Of a DNA stretch of 64,000 bases, positions 42,472 to 51,968 are shown piece by piece. The first letter of the stretch is position 1. Each line of letters starts with the position of its first letter. The stretch comes from Rhodococcus sp. UNC23MFCrub1.1 (GTDB lineage Bacteria; Actinomycetota; Actinomycetes; Mycobacteriales; Mycobacteriaceae). The notes below the pieces were generated by a model. The model made no database searches, was not told the DNA's origin, and was given only the letters and a program-made list of their open reading frames with translations. The position numbers and the translations under genes are program-made. The stretch lies in assembly GCF_000686025.1 (NCBI RefSeq), contig NZ_JMLQ01000008.1, positions 124,001 through 188,000 of the forward strand, written 5' to 3'.

Positions 42472-44841
42472 CTAGCGCGGCGGTGCCGTCAGCCCGGGGA
42501 TCGCCGGCAGGGTGACCCCGGGCGGCAACGCCGGAAGCTGGATCCCCGGCGCCGGGGCCGCCGGTGCCGCCCGGACGGACCCGTCGCTGATGTAGATCGT
42601 GACCGTCGATCCTGGAATGGCGGAACCCGAGGGTGACGTGCTGACCACGGTGCCCCGACCCTCCGACGACGCGGTGGTCGCCACCTGCACGCGGAACCCG
42701 GCGGCCTGCAACTGCGAGGTCGCGGAGTTCTGCGTCAGGCCCGTGACGTCGGGAACCTGGCCGTTGGCCGATCCGCGCACGTACTTCTGGTCGACGGCCG
42801 GGAGTCCGACGTCGCCGAAGTTCGTGGCCACCGGATCCATCGCGTCGTACCAGGTCCGTGCAGGCTCGTTACCGCCGAACAGGTTGCCCGAACCACACGG
42901 GCGCAGCGGGAACGAGCAGATCTCGCTGGGAGTCGGGGAATCGCCGTAGGTGTAGGCGGCGGCCGCGTACCGGTTCGTGAATCCGAGGAATCCCGAGGAT
43001 CGGTGCGATTCCGTGGTGCCGGTCTTGCCGGACATCGGCAGCGACCAGCCCACCGAGCTCGCGGCGGACGCCGACGTGCCGCCGGGCTGGTCGTCTTTGC
43101 TCATCGCGTTGGCCAGTGTGTTCGCCAGTCCCGGCTCCACGACCTGCTCGCACGCCTGCTGCGTGACGGGGATCTGCTTGCCGCTGCGATCGAAGACGCT
43201 GTCGATCGGGTTGGGCGGGCACCACTTGCCGCCGGACGCGAGGGTCGCGGCCACGTTGGACAGTTCCAGCGGATTGACGTACGTCGGTCCGAGCGTGAAG
43301 GAGCCGAGGTTCGCCTCCTTCTGGTAGTCGGCGAGGCTCTGGTCGGTGCCCTGGCCGGCTGTGCCGGGCAGCGTGTACGAGCGCAGGCCCAGGCGGACGG
43401 CCATGTCGACCGTCGGGGTGACGCCGACCGACTCGATCAGCTTCACGAAGGCGGTGTTGGGGGACTGTGCCAGCGCGTCGGTCACCGAGAGTGACTGCGG
43501 GTAGTTGCCGGCGTTGGTCACGCAGTACGTCGAGGGAGGGCACCCGCGCGCACCGCCGTCGCCGAGCCCCTTGACCTCGACGCGGTTGGGCACCTGCAGG
43601 ACCGCGGACGTGCCGAGGCCCTTCTCCATCGCGGCGGCGGTGGTGAAGATCTTGAAGATCGACCCGGCACCGCTGCCCACCAGGGAGTACGGCTGCGGCT
43701 GGACGGTCTCGTTGGCGTCGCCGTTCAGGCCGTAGCGCCGTGACGACCCCATCGCGAGGATGCGGTGCGAGTCCTGCCCCGGCGCGATGACGTTCATGAC
43801 CGTCGCGACACCGTCGAGATCCGGGCTGCTGTTCCCGGACAGGGCGGCGCTCGTGGAGGACTGCACGGCCGGGTCGAGAGTGGTCTTGATCAGGTAACCG
43901 CCCTTGTCCACCTGGTCCTTGCTGATGCCGGCGTCGGCCAGGTACTGCAGCGCGTAGTCACAGAAGAAGCCACGATCACCGGCGGCGATGCAGCCGCGCG
44001 GCAACTGGTTGGGCTCTGGCAGCACGCCCAGCGGCTCGGCCTTGGCGGCCTCGATCTCCGCCGCGCGGTCCGGGATGTTCTGGATCATCGTGTCGAGAAC
44101 GGTGTTCCGTCGCGCCATCACGCCGTCGTAGTTGGTGTACGGGTTGAGGGCGGAGCTGGACTGCACCATGCCCGCGAGCATCGCCGCCTGCGTCAGGCTC
44201 AGCTGGCTCGCGTCGATGCCGAAGTACGTCTGTGCCGCGTCCTGGATGCCGTAGGACGAGTTACCGAACGGCACCAGGTTGAGGTAGCGCGTGAGGATCT
44301 CGTCCTTGGTCAGCTGCTTGTCCAGCGTCAGCGCCATGCGGATCTCGCGGATCTTACGCGCGGGAGTGGTCTCGATGGCGGCGCGGCGTTCGGCGTCCGT
44401 CTTGGCGACGACGAGCAGTTGGTAGTTCTTCACGTACTGCTGGTCGAGGGTGGACGCGCCCTGCTCCACCTGTCCGCTGGTGGTGTTGGTCAGGAAGGCG
44501 CGCACCGTGCCCTGCCAGTCGACGCCCTCGTGCTCGGCGAACCGGCGGTCCTCGATGGAGACGATGGCGAGCTTCATCTCGTTCGAGATGCGGTCGCTCG
44601 GCACCTCGAAGCGTCGTTGCTCGTAGAGCCACGCGATGGGGTTGCCCGCGGAGTCCACCATCGTGGACACGGCGGGCACCGTTCCCTCGACGAGTTCCGC
44701 GGAGACGTTGTCCACGGTGTCGGCGGCGCGGTTGGACGCGAATCCGAACCCGCCGGCGAGCGGGAACATGACTCCGGCGAGCAGCGCGCCGGCCAGGGCG
44801 GAGCACCCGGCGAGTTTGGCGACAGTCTTGGCGATCGGCAC
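42472..44841 (-). CDS. ponA2: Bifunctional class A penicillin-binding protein PonA2 with PASTA domain
   Basis: This 789-residue protein has one N-terminal transmembrane helix (LAGALLAGVMFPLAGGFGF). The GT51 glycosyltransferase domain follows (AIVSIEDRRFAEHEGVD with catalytic Glu, GASTLDQQYVKN, RKIREIRMAL). The transpeptidase domain has catalytic Ser in GSIFK, SPN in AQSPNTAF and KTG in MSGKTGTTE. A PASTA domain (VPDVTGLTQNSATSQLQAAGF) and Pro-rich tail end it. It polymerises and crosslinks peptidoglycan. The GTG at 44841 matches the short start of mycobacterial PonA2 and has TACTCT 7 bases before it, a leaderless layout; the frame is open to 45012. Confidence 0.93.
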   Translation of the reverse strand: MPIAKTVAKLAGCSALAGALLAGVMFPLAGGFGFASNRAADTVDNVSAELVEGTVPAVSTMVDSAGNPIAWLYEQRRFEVPSDRISNEMKLAIVSIEDRRFAEHEGVDWQGTVRAFLTNTTSGQVEQGASTLDQQYVKNYQLLVVAKTDAERRAAIETTPARKIREIRMALTLDKQLTKDEILTRYLNLVPFGNSSYGIQDAAQTYFGIDASQLSLTQAAMLAGMVQSSSALNPYTNYDGVMARRNTVLDTMIQNIPDRAAEIEAAKAEPLGVLPEPNQLPRGCIAAGDRGFFCDYALQYLADAGISKDQVDKGGYLIKTTLDPAVQSSTSAALSGNSSPDLDGVATVMNVIAPGQDSHRILAMGSSRRYGLNGDANETVQPQPYSLVGSGAGSIFKIFTTAAAMEKGLGTSAVLQVPNRVEVKGLGDGGARGCPPSTYCVTNAGNYPQSLSVTDALAQSPNTAFVKLIESVGVTPTVDMAVRLGLRSYTLPGTAGQGTDQSLADYQKEANLGSFTLGPTYVNPLELSNVAATLASGGKWCPPNPIDSVFDRSGKQIPVTQQACEQVVEPGLANTLANAMSKDDQPGGTSASAASSVGWSLPMSGKTGTTESHRSSGFLGFTNRYAAAAYTYGDSPTPSEICSFPLRPCGSGNLFGGNEPARTWYDAMDPVATNFGDVGLPAVDQKYVRGSANGQVPDVTGLTQNSATSQLQAAGFRVQVATTASSEGRGTVVSTSPSGSAIPGSTVTIYISDGSVRAAPAAPAPGIQLPALPPGVTLPAIPGLTAPPR

Positions 44842-44993
44842 GAACAACAGAGTACGTGGCTCCTCCGGGACACAGCCCGTACCGGACATGTGGACGGCTG
44901 ACCTGCTCCGATGTGACCGATCGCACGGGCGTACCAGAAAAGTGATCCCCCACCTTGCTTCCCGCGCGGCCTTTCCCCTACATTGATGGACAC

Positions 44994-45019
44994 GATGTGA
45001 TTCAGATAACAATCACATC
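44994..45019. promoter_or_regulatory. Perfect 9-bp dyad in ponA2/whiB4 divergent promoter
   Basis: Arms GATGTGATT and AATCACATC are separated by 8 bases. Read from 44996, TGTGA-TTCAGA-TAACA also matches the CRP consensus at 9 of 10 positions. It lies 108 bases before whiB4. CRP, encoded at 51965, is one possible binder; a symmetrical regulator reading the whole dyad is another. The 44842-45126 gap holds no gene. Confidence 0.5.
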
Positions 45020-45126
45020 AGTTAGTGGGGTGCTCCTCAGTTCGCTGTGCAGCGTGAGCTGCGTCGGCGGGTGGGACGCCCGGAACGCCAGGGAAACGGT
45101 GTTCGCCGACGGTAAGGGGTCAACGA

Positions 45127-45450
45127 ATGCACACAGGAACGCCGAATGCAGCGCTCGACATCGGGGAAGCCGAAGCGCGCATCGCATGGGTATCGCAGGC
45201 ACGATGCCGGGGAGTGGATCCCGATCAACTGTTCGTCCGCGGCGCCGCGCAGCGCAAGGCCGCAACGATCTGCCGTCACTGCCCCGTGCTCATGCAGTGC
45301 GGAGCGGACGCCCTCGACAACCGTGTCGAGTTCGGCGTCTGGGGCGGCATGACAGAGCGTCAGCGCCGGGCCCTGATCAAGCAGCACCCCGAGGTGGACT
45401 CCTGGGCCGAGTTCTTCGAGACCCAGCGTCACCACCAGTCGGCCGTCTGA
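45127..45450 (+). CDS. whiB4: WhiB-family iron-sulfur regulator (WhiB4)
   Basis: This 107-residue Wbl protein has the four cluster ligands C27, C49, C52 and C58 (C-x21-C-x2-C-x5-C) and the turn motif EFGVWGGMTERQRRAL. A basic C-terminal region for DNA contact is short. Position divergent from ponA2 and near the ArsA pair fits WhiB4, an oxygen- and NO-sensitive regulator of redox genes in mycobacteria. AAGGGG lies about 8 bases before the ATG. A dyad at 44994-45019 probably controls it. Confidence 0.93.
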   Translation: MHTGTPNAALDIGEAEARIAWVSQARCRGVDPDQLFVRGAAQRKAATICRHCPVLMQCGADALDNRVEFGVWGGMTERQRRALIKQHPEVDSWAEFFETQRHHQSAV

Positions 45451-45487
45451 CCCACGCCGCCGCCGGGCGACCGGCCACGGTTCCTGT

Positions 45488-45525
45488 GATCTCCCACCGC
45501 GATGTCCGATTCGCGGTGGGAGATC
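45488..45525 (+). terminator. whiB4 terminator
   Basis: The 14-bp perfect arms GATCTCCCACCGCG and CGCGGTGGGAGATC enclose a 10-base loop, 38 bases after the whiB4 stop; TCTC follows. Confidence 0.85.
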
Positions 45526-45920
45526 TCTCGTCGCACCGCATGAACTCTTCGTGAACGCCCGACGACGCGTCGGGACCCGTCCGGGGCGCGGTGTGTCTGT
45601 CACGCCCGCCCGTGTCGATCGACCACACGCGACAGCGCGGACGAATCGGACCTCCATCGAGTCTGTGTGCGTCACAACGGAATCGGTCGTATCGGAAGAA
45701 GCGTGACGCACGGTCGCTCGGCTGCCGCGCCCGCGCGGGAAGGCTTTCCACGCTCTGACCTGCGCCGTCGCCGACGCGGACCGTGGGGGCGCCCGCTCGC
45801 CTGCCGCCGCGCCGGTCGTGCCCGGCACCGAATGGGACCCGGCGTTCGGTGCCCCGGCCGCGCCCGGTCCGTGTGTCGGCCCGTCCCTCGCGGTTCGCTT
45901 TCCGTTGTCTCGCACGTCGA
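45526..45920. other. Non-coding stretch without recognised features
   Basis: About 400 bases between the whiB4 terminator and the promoter at 45921 contain no open frame with normal codon character on either strand. The frames present are Arg- and Pro-rich by-products of high GC. No repeat or convincing RNA structure was seen. Confidence 0.5.
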
Positions 45921-45949
45921 TTGACACCGTCTCACCGTGACCGTTGAAT
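45921..45949 (+). promoter_or_regulatory. Promoter of secreted protein gene
   Basis: A perfect -35 box TTGACA (45921-45926) is followed after 17 bases by TTGAAT (45944-45949), 4 of 6 to TATAAT. Transcription would start near 45956, about 70 bases before the ATG at 46027. Confidence 0.55.
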
Positions 45950-46026
45950 CCTGCTCGGCACTCGCCGCTTGACGGATCCGACGATCAGCGCGGATTCGCT
46001 CCCACTGCGAAAAGGACTCGACGGGC

Positions 46027-46695
46027 ATGAAGATGAACAAGATCGCGGTTGTCGCCGCGATGACGATCGTGTCGCTGGGCACCGCCTCCGCGACCGCGTA
46101 CGCCGATCCGGCACCCGCCGCTGCTCCCGAGGTGCACTGGAACGCCGTGGCCGCGGGCACCGGGCTGCTCGTGACCACCGACTCGGGAACCCTGAGCAAC
46201 GAGAACAACCACCTGGTCATCCGCGACGACTCGGGTGTCGTCGTCGATTCGGTGCCGCTGGCTCTCGCCGTCGACGGACTGGCGCATCCCGTGTCCGCTC
46301 AGGTCGAGGGCAACACCGCGACCCTCGCGGTCGACGCCGCTGCGCCCGCCGCGCCGGTCTACGACATTCCGGGCCTGAACCAGGTGGACCTGCCCGCCGC
46401 GGTCGCCGGCGTCAAGGACAACCTGTCGCTCACCGCCACGGTCGGTGGATTCCTCGGTGCCGCAACCGGTCTCGTCGGCGGCTGCCTCCTCGGTGCGGCC
46501 GCGGCCGGCATCGTCTCCGCTCCCGTCGCGCTCCTCTTCGGTGCGGGCCCGATCGCCGGATGCATCGGTGGCGCCCTGCTGCTCGGCGCCGGTGGATCGC
46601 TCGCCGGTACCGCCATCGGTGGTCTCGGTTCCGCCGTGGCCAACGCGCAGCAGTTCGTCACGCTGCTCGAGGCGCCGCCCGCAGTGAAGAAGTAG
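46027..46695 (+). CDS. Secreted protein with glycine-zipper C-terminus
   Basis: This 222-residue protein has a Sec signal peptide (KIAVVAAMTIVSLGTASATAYA-DP). A beta-rich domain follows (residues about 30-100: LLVTTDSGTLSNENNHLVIRDDSGVVVDSVPLAL). After a Pro/Ala linker comes a hydrophobic Gly/Ala segment with G-x3-G repeats (VGGFLGAATGLVGGCLLGAAAAG) containing two Cys. It resembles glycine-zipper envelope proteins seen in Rhodococcus and Nocardia with no known role. AAAGGA precedes the ATG. The protease gene follows after 8 bases, so the two are likely cotranscribed and could act together at the cell surface. Confidence 0.75.
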   Translation: MKMNKIAVVAAMTIVSLGTASATAYADPAPAAAPEVHWNAVAAGTGLLVTTDSGTLSNENNHLVIRDDSGVVVDSVPLALAVDGLAHPVSAQVEGNTATLAVDAAAPAAPVYDIPGLNQVDLPAAVAGVKDNLSLTATVGGFLGAATGLVGGCLLGAAAAGIVSAPVALLFGAGPIAGCIGGALLLGAGGSLAGTAIGGLGSAVANAQQFVTLLEAPPAVKK

Positions 46696-46703
46696 TCACA
46701 CCG

Positions 46704-47363
46704 ATGCGAGTACTTCTGGTCGGTCTCGCCGTCCTCTGCTCGCTCGTTCTCGGCGGCGGGGCTCAGGCCTCCGCCGCCGAGCGCGTGGAGCTGGGCGGGG
46801 GTTCCGGGCTGGTCCTGACGCAGGACGGACGAGAGACCCTGTGCAGTCTCACCGTGATCGGTGCGGACACCGCCGGGCGCACCATCGGGCTCACCGCAGG
46901 TCACTGCGGGCGGGTCGGCGACACCGTGGCGAGCGAGAGCGATTCCGCCGCAGGAAATGTGGGCTCCGTCGTCGCGGTTCTGCCCGCGTACGACACGGCG
47001 ATCATCGAGTTCGACGCGGAGCGGGTGGCCCCGGTGGCCTCCGTCGGCAGCGCCACCATCACGGCTGTCGGGGATCCCGCACGGCTGGCCGAGACCGTGT
47101 GCAAGCAGGGTCGTACGACCGGTGCGACGTGTGGAGTCTCCTACGGTGACATCCTGAACTCCCAGCAGGTGTTCGCTCAGGTGTGCGTGAACGCCGGGGA
47201 CTCCGGTGCGCCGGTGGTGCGGGGAACGTCCGTGGTCGGCATGGTGAACGCATACCTCGTGGCACCCTGCATCGGCCCCGCCGTCGTCACCGACCTGGTG
47301 TCGATCCTGCGTGCGATCGACGAGAGCGGCGGCCCCGGCGCGGGCCTGCGGCTCACCGCCTGA
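46704..47363 (+). CDS. Secreted trypsin-like serine protease (S1 family)
   Basis: This 219-residue protein has a signal peptide ending near AQASA-AE. The chymotrypsin-fold domain shows the catalytic triad: His in LTAGHCG, Asp in PAYDTAIIEF and Ser in VCVNAGDSGAPVV. Cys residues flank the active site (CSLTVIG/GHC and CKQG/TCG) and should form disulfides. It is a small secreted endopeptidase, perhaps related to the Rv3668c protease that lies near acs in M. tuberculosis. The ATG at 46704 lies 8 bases after the preceding stop. Its 3' end forms half of a shared terminator. Confidence 0.85.
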   Translation: MRVLLVGLAVLCSLVLGGGAQASAAERVELGGGSGLVLTQDGRETLCSLTVIGADTAGRTIGLTAGHCGRVGDTVASESDSAAGNVGSVVAVLPAYDTAIIEFDAERVAPVASVGSATITAVGDPARLAETVCKQGRTTGATCGVSYGDILNSQQVFAQVCVNAGDSGAPVVRGTSVVGMVNAYLVAPCIGPAVVTDLVSILRAIDESGGPGAGLRLTA

Positions 47364-47383
47364 GCGCAGAGGCTCAGGCGGTG
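47354..47383. terminator. Terminator built from overlapping 3' coding ends
   Basis: The 12-bp perfect arms CACCGCCTGAGC and GCTCAGGCGGTG enclose a 6-base loop. The left arm contains the protease stop and the right arm the last codons and stop of the convergent ATPase gene, so one hairpin serves both strands within coding sequence. Confidence 0.8.
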
Positions 47384-48498
47384 CCGGTCAGCTGATCGGC
47401 GACGGCACGCAGTGCGTCGAGATCGGACACCTCGAACGGCAGCGAGGGCACCCCCACGACGGGAACACGGGGGTGAGCGGCGGTGAAACGACGCAGCAGT
47501 CCGATCTCGCGCTTCGCGGTGACGGCCCGATGCGCGTGCACGCGAAGCACTCCCGCGGCCAGAGCGGCATCGGGGGTGCCTTCGGCGTCCAACTGGTCGG
47601 CGGCCGTGACGGCGTGGTCGGACGGCAGCGAACTCAGCGTCGGGTGCGTGCGGTTGAGCACCAGTCCAGCCAACGGCATGCCGTCCTCGGACAGGCGGGT
47701 GACGAAGAAGGATGCCTCCCGCAGCGCGTCGGGCTCCGCGGCCGCGACGACGACGAAATGGGTTCCGTCCTGACGCAGCAGGTCGTACGTGTGGCGCGCA
47801 CGTTCGCGGAAGCCACCGAACATCGAGTCCAGCGACTGCACGAAAGCGGAAGCGTCGGAGAGCATCTGGCTGCCGACGATGGACGAGACGCCGCGCATCG
47901 CGAGACCCACGGCGCCGGTGACCACTCGGCCCAGCCCGCGACCCGGGGCCATCAGCAGCTTGATCATGCGACCGTCGAGGAACGACCCCAGACGCTGTGG
48001 GGCGTCGAGGAAGTCCAGCGCGTTGCGCGACGGCGGCGTGTCCACGACCACGAGATCCCAGTCACCGCTGGCGGCGAGCTGCCCCAGCTTCTCCATCGCC
48101 ATGTACTCCTGCGTCCCCGAGAAGGACGACGCCACAGTCTGATAGAAGGAATTGTTCAGGATCTGCCGGGCCTTCTCCGGCGTCGAGTGCTCCATCACCA
48201 TCTCGTCGAACGTCCGACGCATGTTGAGCATCATCGCGTGCAGTTCGCCGGTGGCGCCGGGCCCGAGGGCGACCGGCTGCGGAGTGTTGTCCAGCTCGCC
48301 GACGCCGAGAGCCTGGGCCAGGCGCCGTGCGGGATCGATCGTCAGCACGACTACCCGGCGCCCGTTCTCGGCTGCCCGCAACGCCATCGACGCCGCGGTG
48401 GTGGTCTTGCCGACACCGCCGGAGCCGCAGCACACGACGATCCGCGACGACGGATCGGTCAGGATGGACCCGATGTCGAGAGTGGGAACGGTGCTCAT
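47374..48498 (-). CDS. ArsA/GET3-like ATPase, second subunit (Rv3680-like)
   Basis: This 374-residue P-loop ATPase has the deviant Walker [12 protein letters not shown] at about residues 23-33, switch region [17 protein letters not shown] and Walker [19 protein letters not shown]. It pairs with the ATPase encoded just upstream (4-base overlap). In M. tuberculosis the homologous pair Rv3679-Rv3680 forms a soluble complex linked to resistance to glycerol-derived and nitrosative stress. No arsenic pump is nearby, so an arsenite role is unlikely. Confidence 0.9.
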   Translation of the reverse strand: MSTVPTLDIGSILTDPSSRIVVCCGSGGVGKTTTAASMALRAAENGRRVVVLTIDPARRLAQALGVGELDNTPQPVALGPGATGELHAMMLNMRRTFDEMVMEHSTPEKARQILNNSFYQTVASSFSGTQEYMAMEKLGQLAASGDWDLVVVDTPPSRNALDFLDAPQRLGSFLDGRMIKLLMAPGRGLGRVVTGAVGLAMRGVSSIVGSQMLSDASAFVQSLDSMFGGFRERARHTYDLLRQDGTHFVVVAAAEPDALREASFFVTRLSEDGMPLAGLVLNRTHPTLSSLPSDHAVTAADQLDAEGTPDAALAAGVLRVHAHRAVTAKREIGLLRRFTAAHPRVPVVGVPSLPFEVSDLDALRAVADQLTGTA

Positions 48499-49541
48499 CG
48501 CACTCCCTGTTCCGTGAGGTGGTGGGCGAGCTCGTACAGTCCGCCGAGGTCCATGCCGTCGGCCAGAGCCGGGAGCGTCAGGCGCGGCACCGCGAGGTCA
48601 CCGAGACGCTGTTCGCTCTCGCGCTGGGCCGCGAGCCTCGACGCGTGCTCGATGGACTCGGTCAGCAGGCCGGCGAAGTCGTCCTCCGACAGCGTGATTC
48701 CGGCATCGGCGAGTTTCTTCTCGATCGCGGCGGCGTCGAGGTTCCCGGAGGCCGCCTCGGCGAGCGCCTCCGCCGGAAGGAACGACTCCTCGGTGCGGTT
48801 GACGACCACGGTGCCCAGTCGGAGATCGGCCGCTGCGAGTTCCGCAGCAGCATCGGCGGTCTCCTGCACCGGCAGCGCCTCGAGCAGCGTCACCAGGTGC
48901 ACCAGTGTCTGCTCGGAGTGGAGCAGCTTCACCACACCCTCGCTCTGCGATCGCACCGGGCCGGTCTTGGCGAGGTCGCGCATCGCCGTCGTCACATCCA
49001 GGAAGCTCCCGATCCGCCCCGTCGGCGGCGAGTCGACGACGATCTCGTCGTAGAGCAGCCGACCGTTCTTCTCGGTGCGGACCGCACGCTCCTTCACCTT
49101 GCCGGTGAGGAGTACGTCGCGCAGACCGGGGGCGATGGTGGTGGCGAACTCGATGGCTCCCACCCGCCGCATCGCCCGGCCGGCGAAGCCGAGGTTGTAG
49201 AACATGTCGAGGTACTCGAGGAACGCGGTCTCGATGTCGATGGCCAGCGCGTACACCTCACCACCGCCGTCGGCGGAGGCCACCTTGGTGTCCACCGGGC
49301 TCAGCGGGGGGACGTCGAAGAGCTGGGCGATGCCCTGGCGTCCCTCGACCTCGACCAGTAGAACCTTGCGCCCACCTGCGGCGAGGGCCAGGGCGAGCGC
49401 GGCGGCGACGGTGCTCTTGCCCGTCCCACCCTTGCCCGAGACGAAGTGCAGTCGAGCGCGGTCCGCTTCGGGCGGCCATCCTCGCTCCGCCTGAGGGGAC
49501 GATCCGGTGGGGTGCGACGTCGCACCTGCTGTCTCCGACAC
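48495..49541 (-). CDS. ArsA/GET3-like ATPase, first subunit (Rv3679-like)
   Basis: This 348-residue P-loop ATPase has Walker [13 protein letters not shown] at about residues 33-44, [17 protein letters not shown] as switch I, and [17 protein letters not shown] as Walker B. It should dimerise with the product of the next gene, which starts within its stop. The GTG at 49541 is chosen because AAGGTCGAGG precedes it; the upstream open frame reaches into the divergent DUF4177 gene. It lies divergent from 49583 with a 41-base gap, so the two promoters overlap. Confidence 0.9.
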   Translation of the reverse strand: MSETAGATSHPTGSSPQAERGWPPEADRARLHFVSGKGGTGKSTVAAALALALAAGGRKVLLVEVEGRQGIAQLFDVPPLSPVDTKVASADGGGEVYALAIDIETAFLEYLDMFYNLGFAGRAMRRVGAIEFATTIAPGLRDVLLTGKVKERAVRTEKNGRLLYDEIVVDSPPTGRIGSFLDVTTAMRDLAKTGPVRSQSEGVVKLLHSEQTLVHLVTLLEALPVQETADAAAELAAADLRLGTVVVNRTEESFLPAEALAEAASGNLDAAAIEKKLADAGITLSEDDFAGLLTESIEHASRLAAQRESEQRLGDLAVPRLTLPALADGMDLGGLYELAHHLTEQGVR

Positions 49542-49582
49542 GTCCTCGACCTTACTGACCCGGTGCGCTATAGGCTCCTGCC

Positions 49583-49747
49583 ATGAGCGCATCGACGACG
49601 TGGGAATACTTCACCGCACCCCTGCTGATCCACAACACCAAGGCCATCCTCGACAACTTCGGTGCCGACGGCTGGGAGCTGGTCACGGTCATGCCCGGCC
49701 CCACCGGCGAGAACCTGGTCGCCTACTTCAAGCGCCCGAAGAGCTGA
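49583..49747 (+). CDS. Small DUF4177 protein (Rv3678A-like)
   Basis: This 54-residue protein reads TTWEYFTAPLLIHNTKAILD then FGADGWELVTVMPGPTGENLVAYFKRP, the compact DUF4177 fold (W-E-Y ... G-x-x-G-W-E-L). Its function is unknown. TAGGCT followed by 6 bases and the ATG indicates a leaderless transcript. It ends 1 base before the RidA start, so the two are cotranscribed. Confidence 0.88.
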   Translation: MSASTTWEYFTAPLLIHNTKAILDNFGADGWELVTVMPGPTGENLVAYFKRPKS

Positions 49748-49748
49748 C

Positions 49749-50210
49749 ATGGGTGTGACGGAGAAGCTCGCCGAGCTCGGGCTGACCCTTCCGCCCGTCG
49801 TGCCGCCGGTCGCGTCCTACGTTCCCGCGGTGCGGTCGGGAGATCACGTCTTCACCTCGGGTCAGCTGCCCATGGTGGACGGCGCGCTGACCGCCACCGG
49901 CAAGGTCGGGGCCGAGGTGTCGGCCGAGGACGCGACCGCCGCCGCCCGCGTCTGTGCGTTGAACGCACTGGCCGCGATCGACGCGCTGGTCGGCATCGAC
50001 TCCGTGGTCCGCATCGTCAAGGTCGTCGGATTCGTCGCGTCGGCACCGGGATTCACCGGTCAGCCCGGCGTGATCAACGGTGCGTCGAACCTGCTCGGGG
50101 AGCTGTTCGGCGACGCCGGCATCCACGCTCGGTCGGCTGTCGGAGTCGCCGAGCTGCCCCTGGGCGCAGCCGTCGAGGTGGAGATGATCGTCGAGGTCGC
50201 ACCCGCCTGA
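49749..50210 (+). CDS. RidA/YjgF family protein
   Basis: This 153-residue Rid-superfamily protein has SGDHVFTSGQLPMVDG near the N-terminus and ARSAVGVAELPLGAAVEVEMIVEVA at the C-terminus. The Arg that binds enamine/imine substrates in RidA is seen in HARSAVGV. These trimeric proteins hydrolyse reactive imines or related compounds. It lies directly after the DUF4177 gene as in mycobacteria. Confidence 0.9.
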   Translation: MGVTEKLAELGLTLPPVVPPVASYVPAVRSGDHVFTSGQLPMVDGALTATGKVGAEVSAEDATAAARVCALNALAAIDALVGIDSVVRIVKVVGFVASAPGFTGQPGVINGASNLLGELFGDAGIHARSAVGVAELPLGAAVEVEMIVEVAPA

Positions 50211-50220
50211 CGGGTGTGCG

Positions 50221-51105
50221 TCACCGACCGCTCGCCACGAGGGTCCGGCACTGCTCGATGACGCGCTGCAGAGCGAGTCCGCGATGTGCCGAGCACTCGT
50301 GGCGGGTGCCGGTCCGGACGGACTCCAGGAACTCGTCGAGCAGTACCGCGTAACACCGGTCGGGTGGCGTGGTGCGGTCCGACAACTCGACCAGGCCGCC
50401 CGGTCCGCTCGCGCCGACCCGCAGCACCGACGGGCGCACAGGCGTCCGCATGGACAGCGTCACCAGGCTCGTCCGGACTCCGGCGGTGCTCCCGTGCTGC
50501 AGAGCCAGCGACCACGTGTCGGACGCGTTGTCACGCCTCGCCCACGCCACGGACACGACCGGTCCGAGCACCTCCATCGCGAGATCGAGAACGTGCGGGC
50601 CGACGTCCATGAGGGCGCCGCCCTCCTGCCGCCACGTCGAGCCGGCGTACTCGCCGCCGAGCAGGGCGCCGGACAGCCAGGTCGCCGTCACGGTCGCGAC
50701 CTCCGTGTCGCGCACGGCGTCGAGGAATGCTCGGGTCTCGGGTGCGAAGCGACGCGTCAGCGTGACCATCGACGAGACCCCGGCCTCGTCGATCGCGGCC
50801 ACGAGAGTGGCCGCATCCGCCGCAGAACCGGCGATCGGCTTGTCCAACGACACATGTCGACCCGCGGCAGCCGCCCGACGGGCGAGATCGAACTGCACCT
50901 CGGGGGGTACCGCGAACGCGACGGCGTCGACGGAGTCGATCAGTGCATCGACGTCGTCGACGTACGGCACCTCGGGAGCCGTCTGTGCCGCGGCGTCGGG
51001 ACGGCGGGCCCAGATGCCGGCGAACTCGATGTCGGGATGCGCGGTGAGTGCGGGTGCCGCGGCCTGACGAGCCCAGGGTCCGGCACCGATCAGACCGATT
51101 CTCAT
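50221..51105 (-). CDS. Gfo/Idh/MocA family oxidoreductase
   Basis: This 294-residue protein has an NAD(P)-binding start MRIGLIGAGPWARQAA and the conserved E/D-K-P motif as SLDKPIAG (about residue 92). The C-terminal domain has GGALMDVGPHVLDLAMEVLG, with the His typical of the active site. Members oxidise or epimerise sugars, inositols or related compounds; the substrate here is unknown. It interrupts the RidA-metallo-beta-lactamase pair that is adjacent in M. tuberculosis and is encoded on the opposite strand, so it is probably a later insertion. Confidence 0.85.
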   Translation of the reverse strand: MRIGLIGAGPWARQAAAPALTAHPDIEFAGIWARRPDAAAQTAPEVPYVDDVDALIDSVDAVAFAVPPEVQFDLARRAAAAGRHVSLDKPIAGSAADAATLVAAIDEAGVSSMVTLTRRFAPETRAFLDAVRDTEVATVTATWLSGALLGGEYAGSTWRQEGGALMDVGPHVLDLAMEVLGPVVSVAWARRDNASDTWSLALQHGSTAGVRTSLVTLSMRTPVRPSVLRVGASGPGGLVELSDRTTPPDRCYAVLLDEFLESVRTGTRHECSAHRGLALQRVIEQCRTLVASGR

Positions 51106-51167
51106 GGTGCGAGCCTAGGTTCTGTCCCTGTCGGCACCGAACCTCCGTCGGCTGGCACAGTGGTCGC

Positions 51168-51968
51168 ATGGCGGAGAAGGATCCCACGGCATCGGAGAAG
51201 CACCCCGCGTACGGACGGCTGCGGCGCGTGACGTCGACCGCGTCCGTCCTCCTGGCCGAGAACCCCGGGAAGATGACGCTGGACGGCACGAACACGTGGA
51301 TTCTGCGAGCCCCGGGGCACGAGCAGTGCATCGTGGTCGATCCGGGCCCGCGCTCCCGGTCGCACGTCGACCGCATCGCGGCGCAGGGACGCGTGGCGCT
51401 GATCCTGATCACCCACCGCCATCACGATCACACCGGCGGTATCGCCCGACTGCACCGGTCGACGTCCGCGCCGGTGCGCGCGGTCACGTCCACGTACCTC
51501 CGAGGTGACGCCGCGCCGCTGGTGGACGGCGAGGTCATCGCGGCCGCCGGGGTGGAACTCACCGTCGCGGCGACACCGGGCCACACCGCCGATTCCGTCA
51601 GCCTGGTCCTCGACGACGCGGTGCTGACCGGGGACACCATCCTCGGTGCCGGATCGACCGTCCTGGACGGGAAGGACGGGGATCTCGGTGACTACCTGGC
51701 CTCACTCGACCGACTGGAGCAACTCGGTGAGGGACGCGTCGCGCTGCCCGGCCACGGGCCGGACCAGCCCGACACCGCGGTGCTCGCCCGCGCCTACCGG
51801 GCCCATCGCGAACAGAGACTCGACCAGGTGCGGGCAGCGCTCGACGTCCTCGGACCCGACGCCACCCCTCTGAAGGTGGTGCGTCACGTCTACGCGGACG
51901 TCGACAAGAAGCTGTGGCCCGCGGCGCGGATGTCGGTCAAGGCCCAGCTGACGTATCTGCGCAGTTAG
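51168..51968 (+). CDS. Metallo-beta-lactamase fold hydrolase (Rv3677c/LACTB2-like)
   Basis: This 266-residue protein has the metal-binding motif [10 protein letters not shown] at about residues 82-91, later GHTADSVSL and TGDTILG, and a C-terminal winged-helix-like segment ([25 protein letters not shown]) as in LACTB2. LACTB2 relatives cleave RNA or thioesters; a beta-lactamase role is unlikely. The 3' end overlaps the crp gene on the other strand by 4 bases. Confidence 0.88.
   Translation: MAEKDPTASEKHPAYGRLRRVTSTASVLLAENPGKMTLDGTNTWILRAPGHEQCIVVDPGPRSRSHVDRIAAQGRVALILITHRHHDHTGGIARLHRSTSAPVRAVTSTYLRGDAAPLVDGEVIAAAGVELTVAATPGHTADSVSLVLDDAVLTGDTILGAGSTVLDGKDGDLGDYLASLDRLEQLGEGRVALPGHGPDQPDTAVLARAYRAHREQRLDQVRAALDVLGPDATPLKVVRHVYADVDKKLWPAARMSVKAQLTYLRS

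Noticed and set aside
45667..45924. Possible small gene in the whiB4-46027 gap
   Set aside because: The translation is almost all Arg, Gly, Pro and Ala, with no ribosome site or recognisable fold.
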